Positions 31,111 to 43,882 of a stretch of DNA of 64,000 nt are shown piece after piece. The DNA is taken from the NCBI GenBank assembly GCA_001695595.3, contig MBPM02000048.1, positions 496,001 to 560,000 on the forward strand, in the 5' to 3' direction. Source of the stretch: Plasmopara viticola (lineage: Eukaryota > Oomycota > Peronosporomycetes > Peronosporales > Peronosporaceae). A program made the translations under genes and the position numbers. The stretch's first letter is position 1. Each line of letters starts with the position of its first letter. The notes beneath the pieces are model-generated. The model saw only the letters and a program-made list of their open reading frames with translations, did not search any database and was not told the origin of the DNA.

Positions 31111-34100
31111 ATATAAAAAAAATATTAGTAAATATCGACAAATAAATTACGATGATTAAGATAAGCAAGGAATTAGAGTTATCCTTAATTGGCACTAACA
31201 AGTTAGATGGTCCATTTGAATGTTTTTTTAGCGCCTATGCAAATATTTAGAGGCAGTTTTTCATTCAAATTCTCCAAGAGCTTGTCAGTGTGATATCTTA
31301 AGATCTTTTGATGAGGCTAATAGGCTTGAAGCTGGCATTTACTAGCAGCAAGCACCTAATAGCTTGTTGCACTTTTCAAATACAGCATAAAAACGCAAAC
31401 ATGCTTAACGTTTGAAATTAGGCTCACATGTTATAAGGTTTAATATCTTAATCCGTCACTATTCAAGACTAAAAATAATACACCTAACGTCCCTTTATAT
31501 ACGGGTGATGGATGGTCAAGTCTTGCATCTTATATGGTACACCCTTGGGTGATAAAATTGTTATCGCATTCCTTGCGGCTTTAGCAGGTGGAAAGCCAAA
31601 CGAGGGCTTGCCTTATCGCTCGCGGCGTGCATAACCGACATTGATCGAAGGCGGAATGTCTGTGTACCACCTGGCAAAAAAGAATGATGTGCAAGCCTTT
31701 CACTTCTTGGCTTTATAGATAATACTTTTTTAAGCTAGTTTCTTCTAATTCGCGACCACATTATAGGAAGAAGCTTTTATTACAGACGCAGATATTTTCG
31801 AAGGGGTCGCCTTGAACACGAAAGCCGCTTTTTTCCGAAGAGCGAACACCTTTTAATTTGAAGCAAGCGTTTTAGGGCTGTTTCGCTCTTCTTCAAAGGG
31901 CTGGGTCGACTGGCAGCCTCCCTCGCTGACTATTTAGCTATCGCTACAATTAAACCGATCTTTTTGAAATCGTCAAAGAGTGATGAATGCTACACATTCT
32001 CTTCCATTCAACGAATCTCAAGCACAATCAAAGAAGATGTGACAGGCCGTTTCATAAAGCCAAGCTTTGATGCTAGAAGCCGATTCCAGTAAAAAAAAGA
32101 AAAAGTGATGGTTCCTAGTATCTTTTAAAGTTATTCACAAATAAATAAAACATCTGCTTATAATGCGGTGGCAATGTTGATGCCTATCGGAAATCTAAAA
32201 GGTAGTTCCAAAAGACATAGAGACTGTACAACAAATTAGACTGTAAATTGTTGTATATTCCAAGGTTATATTCCTTGAAACACAATCTTTTGCTAAATAT
32301 GTGGCTCACCGAATGACCGCATATCCTTCTGCACTACTCATCGGTGTAAAGTGCTGTGCAAACTCATCAGAAACTAAACGTATGAATTAAAAATAGATTA
32401 ATGATGCTCAAAAATTTGACTGGCGAAACAATATGGATGCAACAGAGCAATATTAGTGTGTACATCATGGCTTCTATAAATCAGCAAAAATGTACAGCTC
32501 ATGATACCATGTATCAATAGCAATGGTAGATTAAAGGGCCCAAGAGACATTTCTTCGTTTTTCTGTCAAGGTTGTAGTATACTGATGTGATATTTTTTTG
32601 AAGCTGCGCCCATTTGTAGCGTTAAATTTTCATACTATCTTTTCAAAGTTTCCTTCAAACTCACGATTATTCTTGTCGCCATAACCTACGCTTAGTAATA
32701 GCTGCGCTATTTCATGTATCCGTGTTCGATCGACTAGCTATAGTGATAGAATGTTCTTCAATCGATTAGAGCGATCCACACAATCGCTTTGTACGAAGGC
32801 AGAGCGAGACATGGAATGTTTTCCGTTCTCGACCAAACTATCCTTACAGCCAAATCAAAAAAGCGTCGCGGGATGAATATATATGAGAGTAATCATGCAT
32901 GCAACCATATTAACCAAATGCACCCCACGGAGTTGTTCAAGCTGCTTTAATCTTTCAAGAAGATCGAGGTCGTCCTTGCCTGAATTTGTGGAAAGCTGAA
33001 AAAGATTGTCGCCGCTTATTAATGTAATTTCGGAGCTTTGCTGCAAGGCATCGAATCAACTGGCATAGACTCTCATCTAATTTGATGGTGTACCGGCATG
33101 TAATTTCTAGAGCAGGACGCATGCGACTAGCTCTAATATTACGAAAACAGTAGAAAGGCTTAATTTATGTGTTTGCGTTAGTTAATGATATCGCTTTTAG
33201 ATCAAAATGGTGGCTATGTTTACTAAAATTTTATTTCATGTATATAATCGCTATTCAAAATTAATAATGAATCTGTGAACATTTCCCACCAAAAAATGTC
33301 AGAAAATGCTCTGAGGACAAATCATTGCTTTTCTATTTATTTGTAGGATGTATGTTAAAGTGTCTTTTTTCTCAGCACAATGCTAGCTTAGTACACATGT
33401 GCTTGGGTGTTCAAGAAGTTTGAAATTTGCGCTCTTTTCTAAAAACGTCGTATTATAAAGTTGGCTAAAAATTTGCTTTTGCTTGTGTCAAACATACCAC
33501 ATTACTTCAACGATATTTTAACATAGATCTAGCTTTATGTGTCCTTTGATATCATCGGAGTTTTTGGGTGCATCGGCATCGAACGCAAGCCCTCAAAGTT
33601 TGCGTTGGATAGCACAGCAAAGACCTTGCTTCGAATGAAAATCTTGTTTACCGAAAAATACCTGCATTAAACTTAAGCACACGTTTAACAAGGGTACAGC
33701 AACGTATAGGTATTTCTCAACTGATATCATTTTTGTATGCATTTGCAAAAATTATAGTACACACTAACTTTTGTGGTCTTTTTATAAAGTCTACCCATTA
33801 CATGCTACAAAGCAGACACTTTGATCAAAAAGTCATTTAAGTCTTTATAAACTCGTATGTTCCTATACCGTATTTATTTGGACGCTCGCGTGCACTTGAA
33901 AATAATGTTGGATGGAATTTGTTCTCACGTCTTGCGATTAGCGTGAATAGATTGATAAAGTGTTTTTTCACGATAAACGTAGTTCTAAGCACCAATGTGC
34001 TTTATCGCCGTTCACGCTCACGTAGAATGCGACTTGGTACAGCAGTACCTGCTCAAAAATGCTCACTTTAGTAGATTTGGTTTTCGTTAGGATGACTAGC

Positions 34101-34369
34101 CCAACGGTAGGGATGCTTTAAAAGCGCTGAACGGGAAATCAAACTTATAGCAACGTGCTCTTTGGTATTTTAGATTCTACTCTCTACAGTCGGTATTAAC
34201 AATATGAGCTTGACCCTCATGCACACATACGTATAGTCTTTGATGGCATGAACGGCATTTTCAAAGCAAACTTACTGTGACTAACCACGCACACACTGTT
34301 CAATACGTCTTAGATGACAACGTTCACTCATTCTGTCGTAGTATCAATCTACGGGACAACTTACTATGA
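31111..34369. other. Right arm: mirror of 24,647-27,927, no gene
   Basis: Mirror of decayed repeats. A 63-codon minus frame (32,855-33,046) pairs with the LSTNLGKDDLDLLER-type block near 26,030. The LINE-like HIFFDCA block lies near 32,020-32,060 on the minus strand. Nothing intact seen. Confidence 0.4.
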
Positions 34370-35190
34370 AGTTGATCCACTATAAATTTTAAAAGAGCTC
34401 GTAAACGCAAATGCTCGATCTCAGTCGATTGACACTGAGATTCCATGTTTTCTTAAGAAACGATTAAAAAATAATGCTGCTGTGTCGAAACCATCAACTG
34501 TGGCCGCCACGACCGCTAAACGATCCACTTTGCTTAGGAGTCTTGGCAGGCAATGCCTGATTAGCTACTTGGTAGACCAAGTACAAAATCCAAATTAGTC
34601 GACCAGCAGCGGAATAGTCCATACAAGCTTGGCAATGGTGGAGTCTCATGTGGTGAAGAATTTACCTGATGTCAGATCTTGCATGTGTGCAAACGAGTAC
34701 ATACCATTCGGGTCACTGATAGTGGATGGTTCCTGAAGCGTACGTCTTTATCGACTGAAGTCCTCATAGAGACTGTGATCATATAATGTCGTTTCTCTAG
34801 CAAACTTACACATAATTAGTTACCCTAAATGGGTTTGTTAGCAATGGTTCTGCTTACAACGAAAATCAACGTAGCCTCGTGCTTTTCTGCTCAGGCAACT
34901 CTCTGTCCTACCACATAAGCTCATCAATTACCAAATATTTATCGGAGTTACGGACACGTCAAATCCCGCGTACGTGGCAAAAATTTGATTTCTTATGGCT
35001 GATTATAGCTGTGACACGAGGTTGTAAATAGCTTGGACAGCGAAAAATGTTTAGCGAAATTATTTTTTTTACTTGTGCGTCACTTTACAACTATACTTAG
35101 CAAAGAAGTTTATCCATTTAGCCATTTTCTGCAAGGCAGGAAGTGACTGAATCGCAGTAATCAAGTACTTCATATGATGGATGAAGTTTT
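34370..35190 (-). pseudogene. Ty3/gypsy relic, right-arm copy
   Basis: Mirror of 23,833-24,646. The minus strand reads the RNase H tail (ALQKMAKWINFF type) near 35,185-35,080 and integrase pieces FVLGLPSS and SKVDRLAVVAATVD near 34,605-34,470. The TGA in the second catalytic-Asp motif is shared with the other arm, so the element was already dead before the palindrome formed. An extra stop replaces the Leu after LPSS in this arm. Confidence 0.72.
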
Positions 35191-38098
35191 GGATTAAAGA
35201 TTGTTAACCGGCAATTTTGATAGCCCATTGGCTATAAGTGAAAATGACCAATTGGAAAATTTCTTGGCGCATCACCTGGGTACAGTCGTAATGTGACGTG
35301 TCCAAAAAATTAGTGTGGTCTAACAAAATCGATTTTTTGAAAATATTAGCCTAGTCAAATGTCTCGATGATTGTAAAAAGCTCCAAGTACTACAAGATCA
35401 CTATTCTACGATTCAATTGGCTTTGCAGGATATGAATAATTACGAGTTTACGCTTTACACATTTAACCAACCTTTATTTTACATACGTAATATGTCAGCC
35501 ACAATCTACCTACGTTACAGGCCATTATAACTTATGAGTCGGATCAGCAGAGTGTAGGCGCCAATTTGGATGTGTGGCTGAACTGAGCAAGCATGACGAT
35601 TCGGCGTTGTTCATCGCACATATTTTCCAAAAATTGTACACCCACTCCAGGTAAAATGTTTAGCATGACCATTATTCTAATGAAAATAGGCAAAACCAGA
35701 ATGTGTGGATAGCTTCACACACTACTACTATTAGTAATATTGTAGCATTACAGTGGTACCGGTGCAGCTAATAAGTTTACAAACTACTAGCATCGAATTC
35801 TTATTTCAGTGATTTTTATGGTGTAAACTATTTTTATAGACACAAAACGTCGTTGGATTACACAGAAAGCTGATATTCTAGTGGCGAGTAGAGTTTTTAG
35901 TTACGCAGTAAACGTACGCTCTGCACCCAAGGCCTAAGTTTGCACAGGCATGGTCAGACTCTGTGATCTTTCCCAAAAGAACTTCACCCGTCATCGTAAG
36001 TCATCAAAGATTAAAGAGGAAATATTCCAATGTTTCACTTTAAGTAGCTAATCTAGTCGATCACCTTTCTGGCGTGTAATCTGACGTCAATGTACGGTGC
36101 GGGGTAGGAACTCCTATCCTACGTACCGCCAAGACTGAACTGACCGACTTAGCCGGCTCTACCAACTCAAAAGATGCCGAATTAATGAGCCAGCACTGCC
36201 GGCAAAATAAGAATCTAAGCAAGATCGCATGGCCATTGAACTAACTTTATTACTAGCTAGCATATTGAGGTGCAATGTCTGAATAAGCATTTGCAAGTCT
36301 TACAAACGCTCCTAAACCCGTACTTTGATAGTCCGGTGTACCAAGACCTTAGCACAAATCTAAAAATAGACGAAGAGGTGCAAATTGAGTTGATAATAGG
36401 GGCAGTTGTATCATTGCAAGCAAGATGGTTGATGATGCCACATTTGTATACAGGATCCTTCGAAGGGTATAACGCTGAAAAGAGCTCTATAAAAAAAACA
36501 GCGAAGACGATCTTTGCACAAAAGAGATATCTTTCCTAACCAGGATATGTTGATTGTGGTACCAGCTAATATCCACTAATGAAGGATTCATTATAAGAAA
36601 AAACATATTGACCACAGCTTCACTGACGGGTAAGGTTAGGTTTAGGCAATTTGAATGGAGTAAAAGCCTTTGCAGACACCGCAAATCCATGAAAACGTTT
36701 TCGAAAGGGCCGTCGAAGATGTATACTACGGAGAAGAGCCTAAAGGATGTTGATTTAGAGCTGGGTAGTTAAGATTCAGCAGATACAGATACGCAGATAA
36801 CGGATACGACCCATTGCCTCGATAACGTCACGGGCTAGCTAGAGTAGGGTAACAATTGCGGTGCGGTATAGCTAATTTCACCTCGAGCCCTTTCAAGATG
36901 CACAACCTGTTTGATTTTGGTCTAAAAGCATGCGCGCGACGCTCTAGGGTGGCAATACTACAGGCACGTATAAAAAAAAAACGTGAAGAAATCAAAGGAT
37001 CAAGAAGCATATCTGCGAAAAGTTTCCAGCGTAAGTTCGGAACGGTGTAAGAAGGAGCAGGCGACGCCACGAGAGAGGTTGTTAGAAATCGCTACTGCTG
37101 CACCAAGCGACTGGGTCAGGGAACAGGTACATGCCTTGTAGCTTAAATTAGATGATAGGTGATTTAGATAAACCAATATCTAACAGAAATCGCAGTGTCT
37201 GCCAAAAATTAGTAGCTGACTATCAGGCAAATCCCTCTCTTATTTAAAAGTCGATGTTAGAAGAAATATTATATAGAGCTTAGGATAAAGGTAAAGTAAC
37301 TACTAAGAACAACAAAGTGAGACGCAATAGGTGATAAACAATCGACGCAATTAGGTGATAAAGAATCGGTGCAAGGGGGCTGATTCACCGACAAAGTATA
37401 GATGAACCTGTCATGCGGAGCAAAATTACTGGGAAGAGCTACGCCGTAATTTTTAGGAGATTTTGAAGCCTAAAAATAACTCTCACCAGGCGATAACACA
37501 CGATAAAACAGTTGTTGCTGGAATTTTACGCTGCCGTAAGGACCAAGCTGCGCCCACAGATCATATCCATTGACCAATGACGAAAGCACGTTGACTTTTA
37601 AATGAGGATGTTGAGCAAATGCAAATTGGTTAATCAGCTAGCTTTGTTTCTTGGGTTAAACCGATCGCCACATCAATCGGAATATTGTACCACAGAATGC
37701 ATTAGTATGGTCGTAAATACTAACTTTGCATTGACGAGCCTTTAGAGATCAAAATAATGTTAAGCTCAAAACGAAATAGTGTCTGCACTTAAAGTGATGT
37801 ATTTGGGCAACAATAACTAAACTGTCTAATCGAGCAACAGTAACTCGCCACTAAATATAAGTTATCGTATTCCTGATCCAAACGTTTATGTCGTTCTACT
37901 TTCGGCAAGAATATTTCAAATGAACTAAATGGCGTAGCCTCCCTCGATCAGACGAATAAGCTTTATTATGTTAGAATTTTTCGGCCGCTCGTCGTTGATG
38001 CGCCTAAAGAAGATTTTAATGACCATAACTAGCCGATAATTCTAAAAGATAGACAAATTCGAGGAGACAGACCTGCCTTAAAGTAAAAGCCTCCGGCC
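35191..38098. other. Right arm: mirror of 20,912-23,800, unrecognised
   Basis: Plus-strand frames at 36,270-36,539 (89 codons), 36,554-36,772 (72) and 36,856-37,050 (64) follow one another in different frames. No domain recognised in any of them. Confidence 0.35.
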
Positions 38099-39370
38099 TT
38101 GATCACCGTAAACCACTCAAAAAGCGATATCGACTTCGATAAAAGTAAATTTGATCTGACGGTGATCTGCGCAGAAAGTATGCCAAAGGGTGAAACGATC
38201 CAAATATCGGATCAGAATTGTCCAGGGGTGACCCAAGTTATGATTCCTTTACCGCTCATTGTCAGACAGCATCTCAATAGTGCTCTCAATGTGGCAGACA
38301 CTGCAAAAAGTATGTCGCTGTTAGCAAGATTCGACTTGTCCGTTCCGTGGCAAAAGAAATTACCTACTCTTTATCTAGTGCGCCGTGCGTACGAATAGAT
38401 CCGCGACACTGACAGCTGACAGATGGAAAAGATCCTAGTCTTAAACACAAGTGGTACTGCTATCTAAAGTGCTGACTTCGTTTTAAAAAAATATATGTTG
38501 GAACGGCTTGAAGCCAGAACAAGCTGAGCGTTTCTAAATCGATTTGAATGCCTCAAAGTAATAGGCATAAAAAATGAAAGAGAACAATTTATCCAACATT
38601 TAATTTCTCATGAAGAACATACACCTGTTGCTGCAAGCAAAAACGTGTGCTTAGGTCAATGGCGCTAAGTGTTCCGAGCAATTGTCGAAACTTGTTAGCG
38701 TTATTGCGATGCGCTTGTTGCTCCTGTGACAAATACAGCTTTTAGAGATGATAGCAGAATATATTTGCGCTGTGAAATCTTATATGCATCAAATGCAATT
38801 GCTACAGGCTCTTCCTTTGGACTTAATTTTACAGCTCAATGTATAGCGTTTTCATGGCATATCAAGCTTCCTCACTCAGTGAAGCGCGAGGATTTCAATG
38901 ATTCTTTCAAAAGCTTCCGATATACGTTCTAAGTGGACGCCAAACTGTCGCGTTGCTGGCGGCTATGTTCTGAGCGGTAGCTAAGTCTCCCTATCACATC
39001 ATCATGGCTGGTACTTAGCTTGATATAACTTGACAGCAGCTGGGGGGCTGGTCGTGATGAAAAAGCGCCGTCGTCAGGAAAAATGTACCACGCATAGTGT
39101 TGGAAAGCAGGAAGACGTAGTCTTAACAATGTTACCGTACTGAGTTTGTTGACAAAACAGATTTTCTTGCTCATGGGTCTTGATGGCTGGCAACTATTTT
39201 TCTTCTTATTGTGCCCTGTTGATAAATTTTTGCTTTTAGCATACCGTTACGTCGTAGGCATGAGCGTTGAAACTCTTAAGGATCAAGCAAGCAGCCAATT
39301 ATTACCGCATTCGACGACATATATTGCGCCGCAAGTCAGGCTAAAACAGCAATTTCTAAAACTGTTCTGA
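38099..39370 (+). pseudogene. Hypothetical gene relic, right-arm copy
   Basis: Three open stretches in one common frame: 38,099-38,398 (99 codons, containing KFDLTVICAESMPKGETIQ and SVPWQKKLPTLYLV), 38,726-38,932 (68 codons, YASNAIATGSSFG) and 39,146-39,370 (74 codons, with a hydrophobic FFFLLCPVDKFLLLAY). The gaps are multiples of three but contain stops, so this is either a decayed gene or one with introns. The last stretch differs from the left-arm copy at only 3 of 74 residues. Family unknown. Confidence 0.35.
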
Positions 39371-41306
39371 GCACTGTTCTTATAAGTAGCTATTTTGATC
39401 ACGGTTTTCTTTGCAAGCTGCGCTGCATCAGCCAAGAGCGCTGACGGGTATAATAAACTCATTTCCCAAATGTGCTATTATTGGGATAGCGTAATAATAA
39501 AAAGGCTTTTTATTATCTGAGAGCTACTGGAGAAGTGATACAGGAGCAAGCCGACAAGTACGAGTTCCTCCGTTCAATGATTTGAAACCGGGCTTATATC
39601 AAGACTTGTAAAGCGGAAGAAGCTCATTTGTAATGGTCGCTTTGCTAGATGCAAACCTGTCTAGTAGCTGTATTTTTTTTACTTTCGAGAGTTCCTTACG
39701 GATAAAAAAAACAATCAAATGTGCAAGCTTTATATGGAATGTTTTAGCATGTTTGTCCCATAATGCTTCATATTACACAATAAATTAAGCAAGTTAATGC
39801 TTGCTGCTAGTGCTATCAGCTTCAAACCTGAAGTCTTACCGGCATATCATCAGACGCCACACTGGCAAACTGTATGACACTTCGTATCAGAAACCGCCCC
39901 TAAGATGCGAATTGCTATTTGCATAAGTACTAAGAAGCATTATAAGCTTCAGGTAAGCGATAGCAATACATCGATGATTTATACCTCATTCTATACATAA
40001 GAAATTAAGTTGAAAGGTGGCGGTGCACAATGTCGCAAAAAATCTTCTTTACGCCCTTAAGATGAGTAGTCTGCTTGGCGGTTGAAAAGACCAGTCAAAT
40101 GAGAGTTGGTGCTTATTGTAAATCCGACATAAATTGACATTGGAATGGGTCAAAACGAACCGTTGAACTTGCTAGGGCCAACTTTAGATAATTTCAGCGT
40201 CCTTGCTTATTAAGATCATCGTGAATGGTCAACATTTTGTTTACTTGATACGTTAGGAATGCTAGGCGTTTTGTGCTTAATTTGAGCTTTCAGCGACAGG
40301 GAAAATTTTTTATACTTGGTTTTTTTTAGGATCGCATAGTGGGTCAGTTTGGCAGGAGTTGATAGGGAAACGGCGGTTATCGCAAGAGCGCTATACTTAA
40401 TCCTAAGAAAAGCATATGGTGATGAACAAAAGGATACGCCAAAGCATGAACGAGATTTGCACGTTAAGGTTCTTTTCTCAAATGTATTATTGGTATTAGT
40501 CCTTCTTCTATAAAACCTAGTATGGAATCATGGATCACCATTATTGAGCTCACCGAGGTCTTAAAGAATAGATGTTGCACCAACTCCGCCTAAAAAAATA
40601 GGTGCTGCACCTTAGTTGAGGTTGTTTTCACTTGGAACTACGTGATTCAATTTATTTGACAGACGAGCTCAGGTACTAACTCCGAAATTATATGACTCTG
40701 TCAATGACTTTTCTCAAGACGCTTCCTTGTGCAAAGCAATTATTACTAGTATTATAGGCAGAGCATGGAAAGAAACTCGCACCTTATGGAGCGGGAGACG
40801 TTGATGGAAGGATTGAAACACCAGATTTTTTTTAATACTATAAAGGAAGACAAACTCAATGAAGACTAGCTTATTTTATCTTCGAACGGGTCGATCACAA
40901 GCTTTTGTCGTATTTATTTGTTCGTTGCTGCATGACATGGCTTACCCCACCGCATTTATCCATTAGATTTAATATCACTACTAGGTGCTTCTTTCAGTAG
41001 AGTAAGACATGTTTGAAAAAATGCTGCCCACGCTGACTTACATGCATACTATTACTTACAGATGGATAAAGCAATCAGCCTAAGTCGTCTCAGCGCACGA
41101 AAACGAGGTATTTGCACAAGAAAGATGTATTCATTTAAGATGAGGAAATTGAGAGCTACAAAGTGCAATTGCACACTCACTTCTGTAGTAAGCCTGGTGG
41201 CACTGAAACTATTTGCTTGCACCGCAGGAGCCTCAAAGTATTAAGAGACAAGATTTGTGTAGGCTTGGCAACAAGATGATGAGTTTGGCACTTTTTATTC
41301 TGTAAG
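39371..41306. other. Right arm: mirror of 17,700-19,640, unrecognised
   Basis: AT-rich. Contains the 60-codon frame 41,062-41,244 (plus), partner of 17,764-17,946. No other signal seen. Confidence 0.4.
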
Positions 41307-41364
41307 GCTTTCTAGCTCAGACCTTTGTCGCTTAAAAAAGCGACAAAGGTCCGAGCTAGAAAGC
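41307..41364. repeat. Near-perfect hairpin, 27-bp stem, 4-nt loop
   Basis: Left stem 41,307-41,333 (GCTTTCTAGCTC...GTCGCTT) and right stem 41,338-41,364 pair at 26 of 27 positions around an AAAA loop. The matching place in the left arm (about 17,670-17,700) has only one degraded half, so the hairpin arose in this arm after the arms separated or was lost from the other. Confidence 0.9.
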
Positions 41365-43534
41365 GTTTGGCTCAAAAAGTCTTAGGGTGAACTTGACAGT
41401 GAAAAATTTAAGGTGTCTGCAAGAAATGACACCATGATATGAACTGTGAATCCGAATAAGCGATGAAACCACCCTGAATAATGGTGATAGCTGGCCCAAC
41501 AATTTTATCATCTAGTCAGAAAACCTCGAAAGTAGATCAACCAGCGAGGTTGTTTTAGAGGTCGCGATGCCGTCGTTTGACGCGACAGTAAACCTCCGTG
41601 AGAAACTTAAGTCATCCAATGCTGTCCGATATTTGATCTTCCAGAGCAATATCGAAGTGGTGAATATATTCAAGGGATAACATATCTGGGCGAATAGTTT
41701 ACTTGAGATAGGATGAGTTTATAGTGATAAAGAGAGTTATGCAAAAGACTGTAGGTGGCTAATATCCGGAGAAATAAGTTCTGTGATGCAATTGCCTTAA
41801 GTGATAAACCCGACGAGCTGAAGCGTCTGGCATCGCTTGACATTAGAGACTTGCGCAAATTGTTGTGATGCATTTGAAGTGTCCATAGAGTTTCAGCTGC
41901 GTTCCAATGACCATTGACATGGTGGATACACTTCGATGCAAAAGTACGCTATCCTAATTTGTGCTTTCGGGCCCTGGGGCTATCCGAGGTAAGATCAGCA
42001 AAGTGGATGCCGGCTTCAGCAGATATCTGAGTGAGAATTTTTGTGTCAGGTAGTTTTGCGCGAAGCGACGCTAGATGATGCACCAGCATCGGACCACTGA
42101 TAAAATATCGAGGCTGGGACAGAATAGCCAAATCATCCTCAAAGCCGCTGTCAGAAGATGCAGACAGAATTGAAAGGTGTAAATTAATAGCACATTGATC
42201 GACCGCACAGGCAAATGAACCCTCAAACCTTGTTTGCGATCGGATAGAGCAATCTCTTATGCACCGGGGCTTCATCGTCGACTATATCGGTAAAATGTGT
42301 TGCCAATCTAGAGCCAACCCCTTGGTAATCTGGCAGCCTTGCAAACTTCAGTTGTATTGAGATATGCGATGAGCAAAGAATTACTAAAATATTGTAGCGC
42401 CAAGGCCAATTCTTTCCGCAGCCGCTGATTGATCGGGGCGTATTAGATTATCAGTTGGCTTGTTTGACCTAAGAGTGCAGATATCAGGGATAGATACTTC
42501 ATCACATCGAGTATTTAGCGGGATCAGGATACTTTTCAAGCACTTCTCAAGATTTGCGATCAGACTTCGGTAACCGACTTAATAATATTCAGGCTGTTGC
42601 CTAGTCCAATTCAGACGATCGGATTTTAGGGCGATGCTGTTTTGATAATGAGTGATCTAGTGTTGTAGTGAAGCACTTTCGGCACGATAATATTATAAAC
42701 TTGCATCAGCAGTCATTGCGCAAGCTTATTGCTAAATTAAAATCCCGGAGTGACAATTAATGGCAAGAAGGCTGTCCGCTGTGAGAACGCAATACGTCTT
42801 CAGCTGAGCAAATTCAAATTGAAGGTGTTGTTCTACTTGCATATCGTTTCCACTAAACCTTTTATGAAAGAGGAGGCGAGAAGGCAACTTCTTATACTTC
42901 TGTGGTCGGCGATCAATTTTTTTTATAATGTCTCAAGGATCTTCATTAGGCGTGAGCACCACAGGCAACGTTTACATTGCCGGCTTTACCTCTACGCCTT
43001 TTAAGTTGCCGAGCGAGCTCGGTTGTATGCAAAGATTTTTTTTTGCAAAGCCAAGTACCTGGCATTATGAGCTGCATGTATATCACGCTGAGCGCGGTAG
43101 CCTGAAAATGCAACCACTAATATATATTCTGAAGCAGTCATTGCTCCCTCGTTAGACACAAGCTTGTGGTCCACTTAAGGATAAAGATGAGCGATATTTA
43201 AACTGTTTTGACTGCACCTCGTGCTCATTTGTCGCCACCGATTACTGTAATCGCAAACTATGGTCGATCAGAGAACGTACATGGGTGTGCAAAGATTATG
43301 CTGATCGATCGCAAGCCATAGTATGCGATGCTAAATATTACGATTGTGTGGATTAAGCCAGCTTTGCTTCCGTGGTGTACCACCCAGAAGAAACATTTGT
43401 ACAATTTAACTTGGATGTACAAGGCGTAAGCTCACAAGCAGCCTCGAGATCCGAAGGGGAACCTCAGACGTCAGTGTTGGCAGGTCGTAGTACGCCATAA
43501 AGCTTGGATCTCGCCATTTTGTAGTTACAGCAAT
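41365..43534. other. Right arm: mirror of 15,510-17,670
   Basis: Holds the mirror of the dispersed repeat (about 41,480-42,850) and the SBBP-like frame (42,928-43,155, plus). The 108-codon frame at 41,949-42,275 (minus) differs at 4 residues from its partner. No recognised gene. Confidence 0.4.
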
Positions 43535-43882
43535 TGCCCCTTTCGCCATGAAGGTGCTCCGTGAGCGGCAGAGTCGTCATCTGACGGCAAAGCGTCTTTA
43601 CGCCGATGTATCGTGCAGCACTTGAGCACCGTGCCCTATGTTTGTTGCTTAAAGATTTATTTATATACGGCCACAAAGGTACAAAAGAAGCAGACGGCAA
43701 GGTAGTCTGCTGACCTAAGATCTTGATATTCAAATAAGGTTTTGCTTGTAATGTAGAGTAATTGAAAAAATTAGCACTCGTTACAGCGGTGGTGTCTGAT
43801 AAATGGAAAGTTGTAAGAGAAAAATTGACTTGCATATATCGCAGAAAATACAAGGTCTTTTACATACACTCGAGCTTGTGTG
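43535..43882 (+). mobile_element. 348-bp LTR-like insertion, right arm only
   Basis: The left arm reads straight through (TACAGCAATAAGAAGG in right-arm orientation), whereas here 348 bp interrupt TACAGCAAT and TAAGAAGG. The inserted text shares CTGACGG..AAGCGTCTTTACGCCGATGT and CACTTGAGCA with the LTR-like repeats at 2,814, 45,404 and 51,522. It starts with TG. I found no clean target duplication, so a decayed solo LTR is the best guess. Confidence 0.65.

Noticed and set aside
42928..43155. SBBP beta-propeller-like motif GVSTTGNVYIAGFTST
   Set aside because: Only one unit, no repeats around it, and surrounding frames are broken. Not enough to call a beta-propeller gene.
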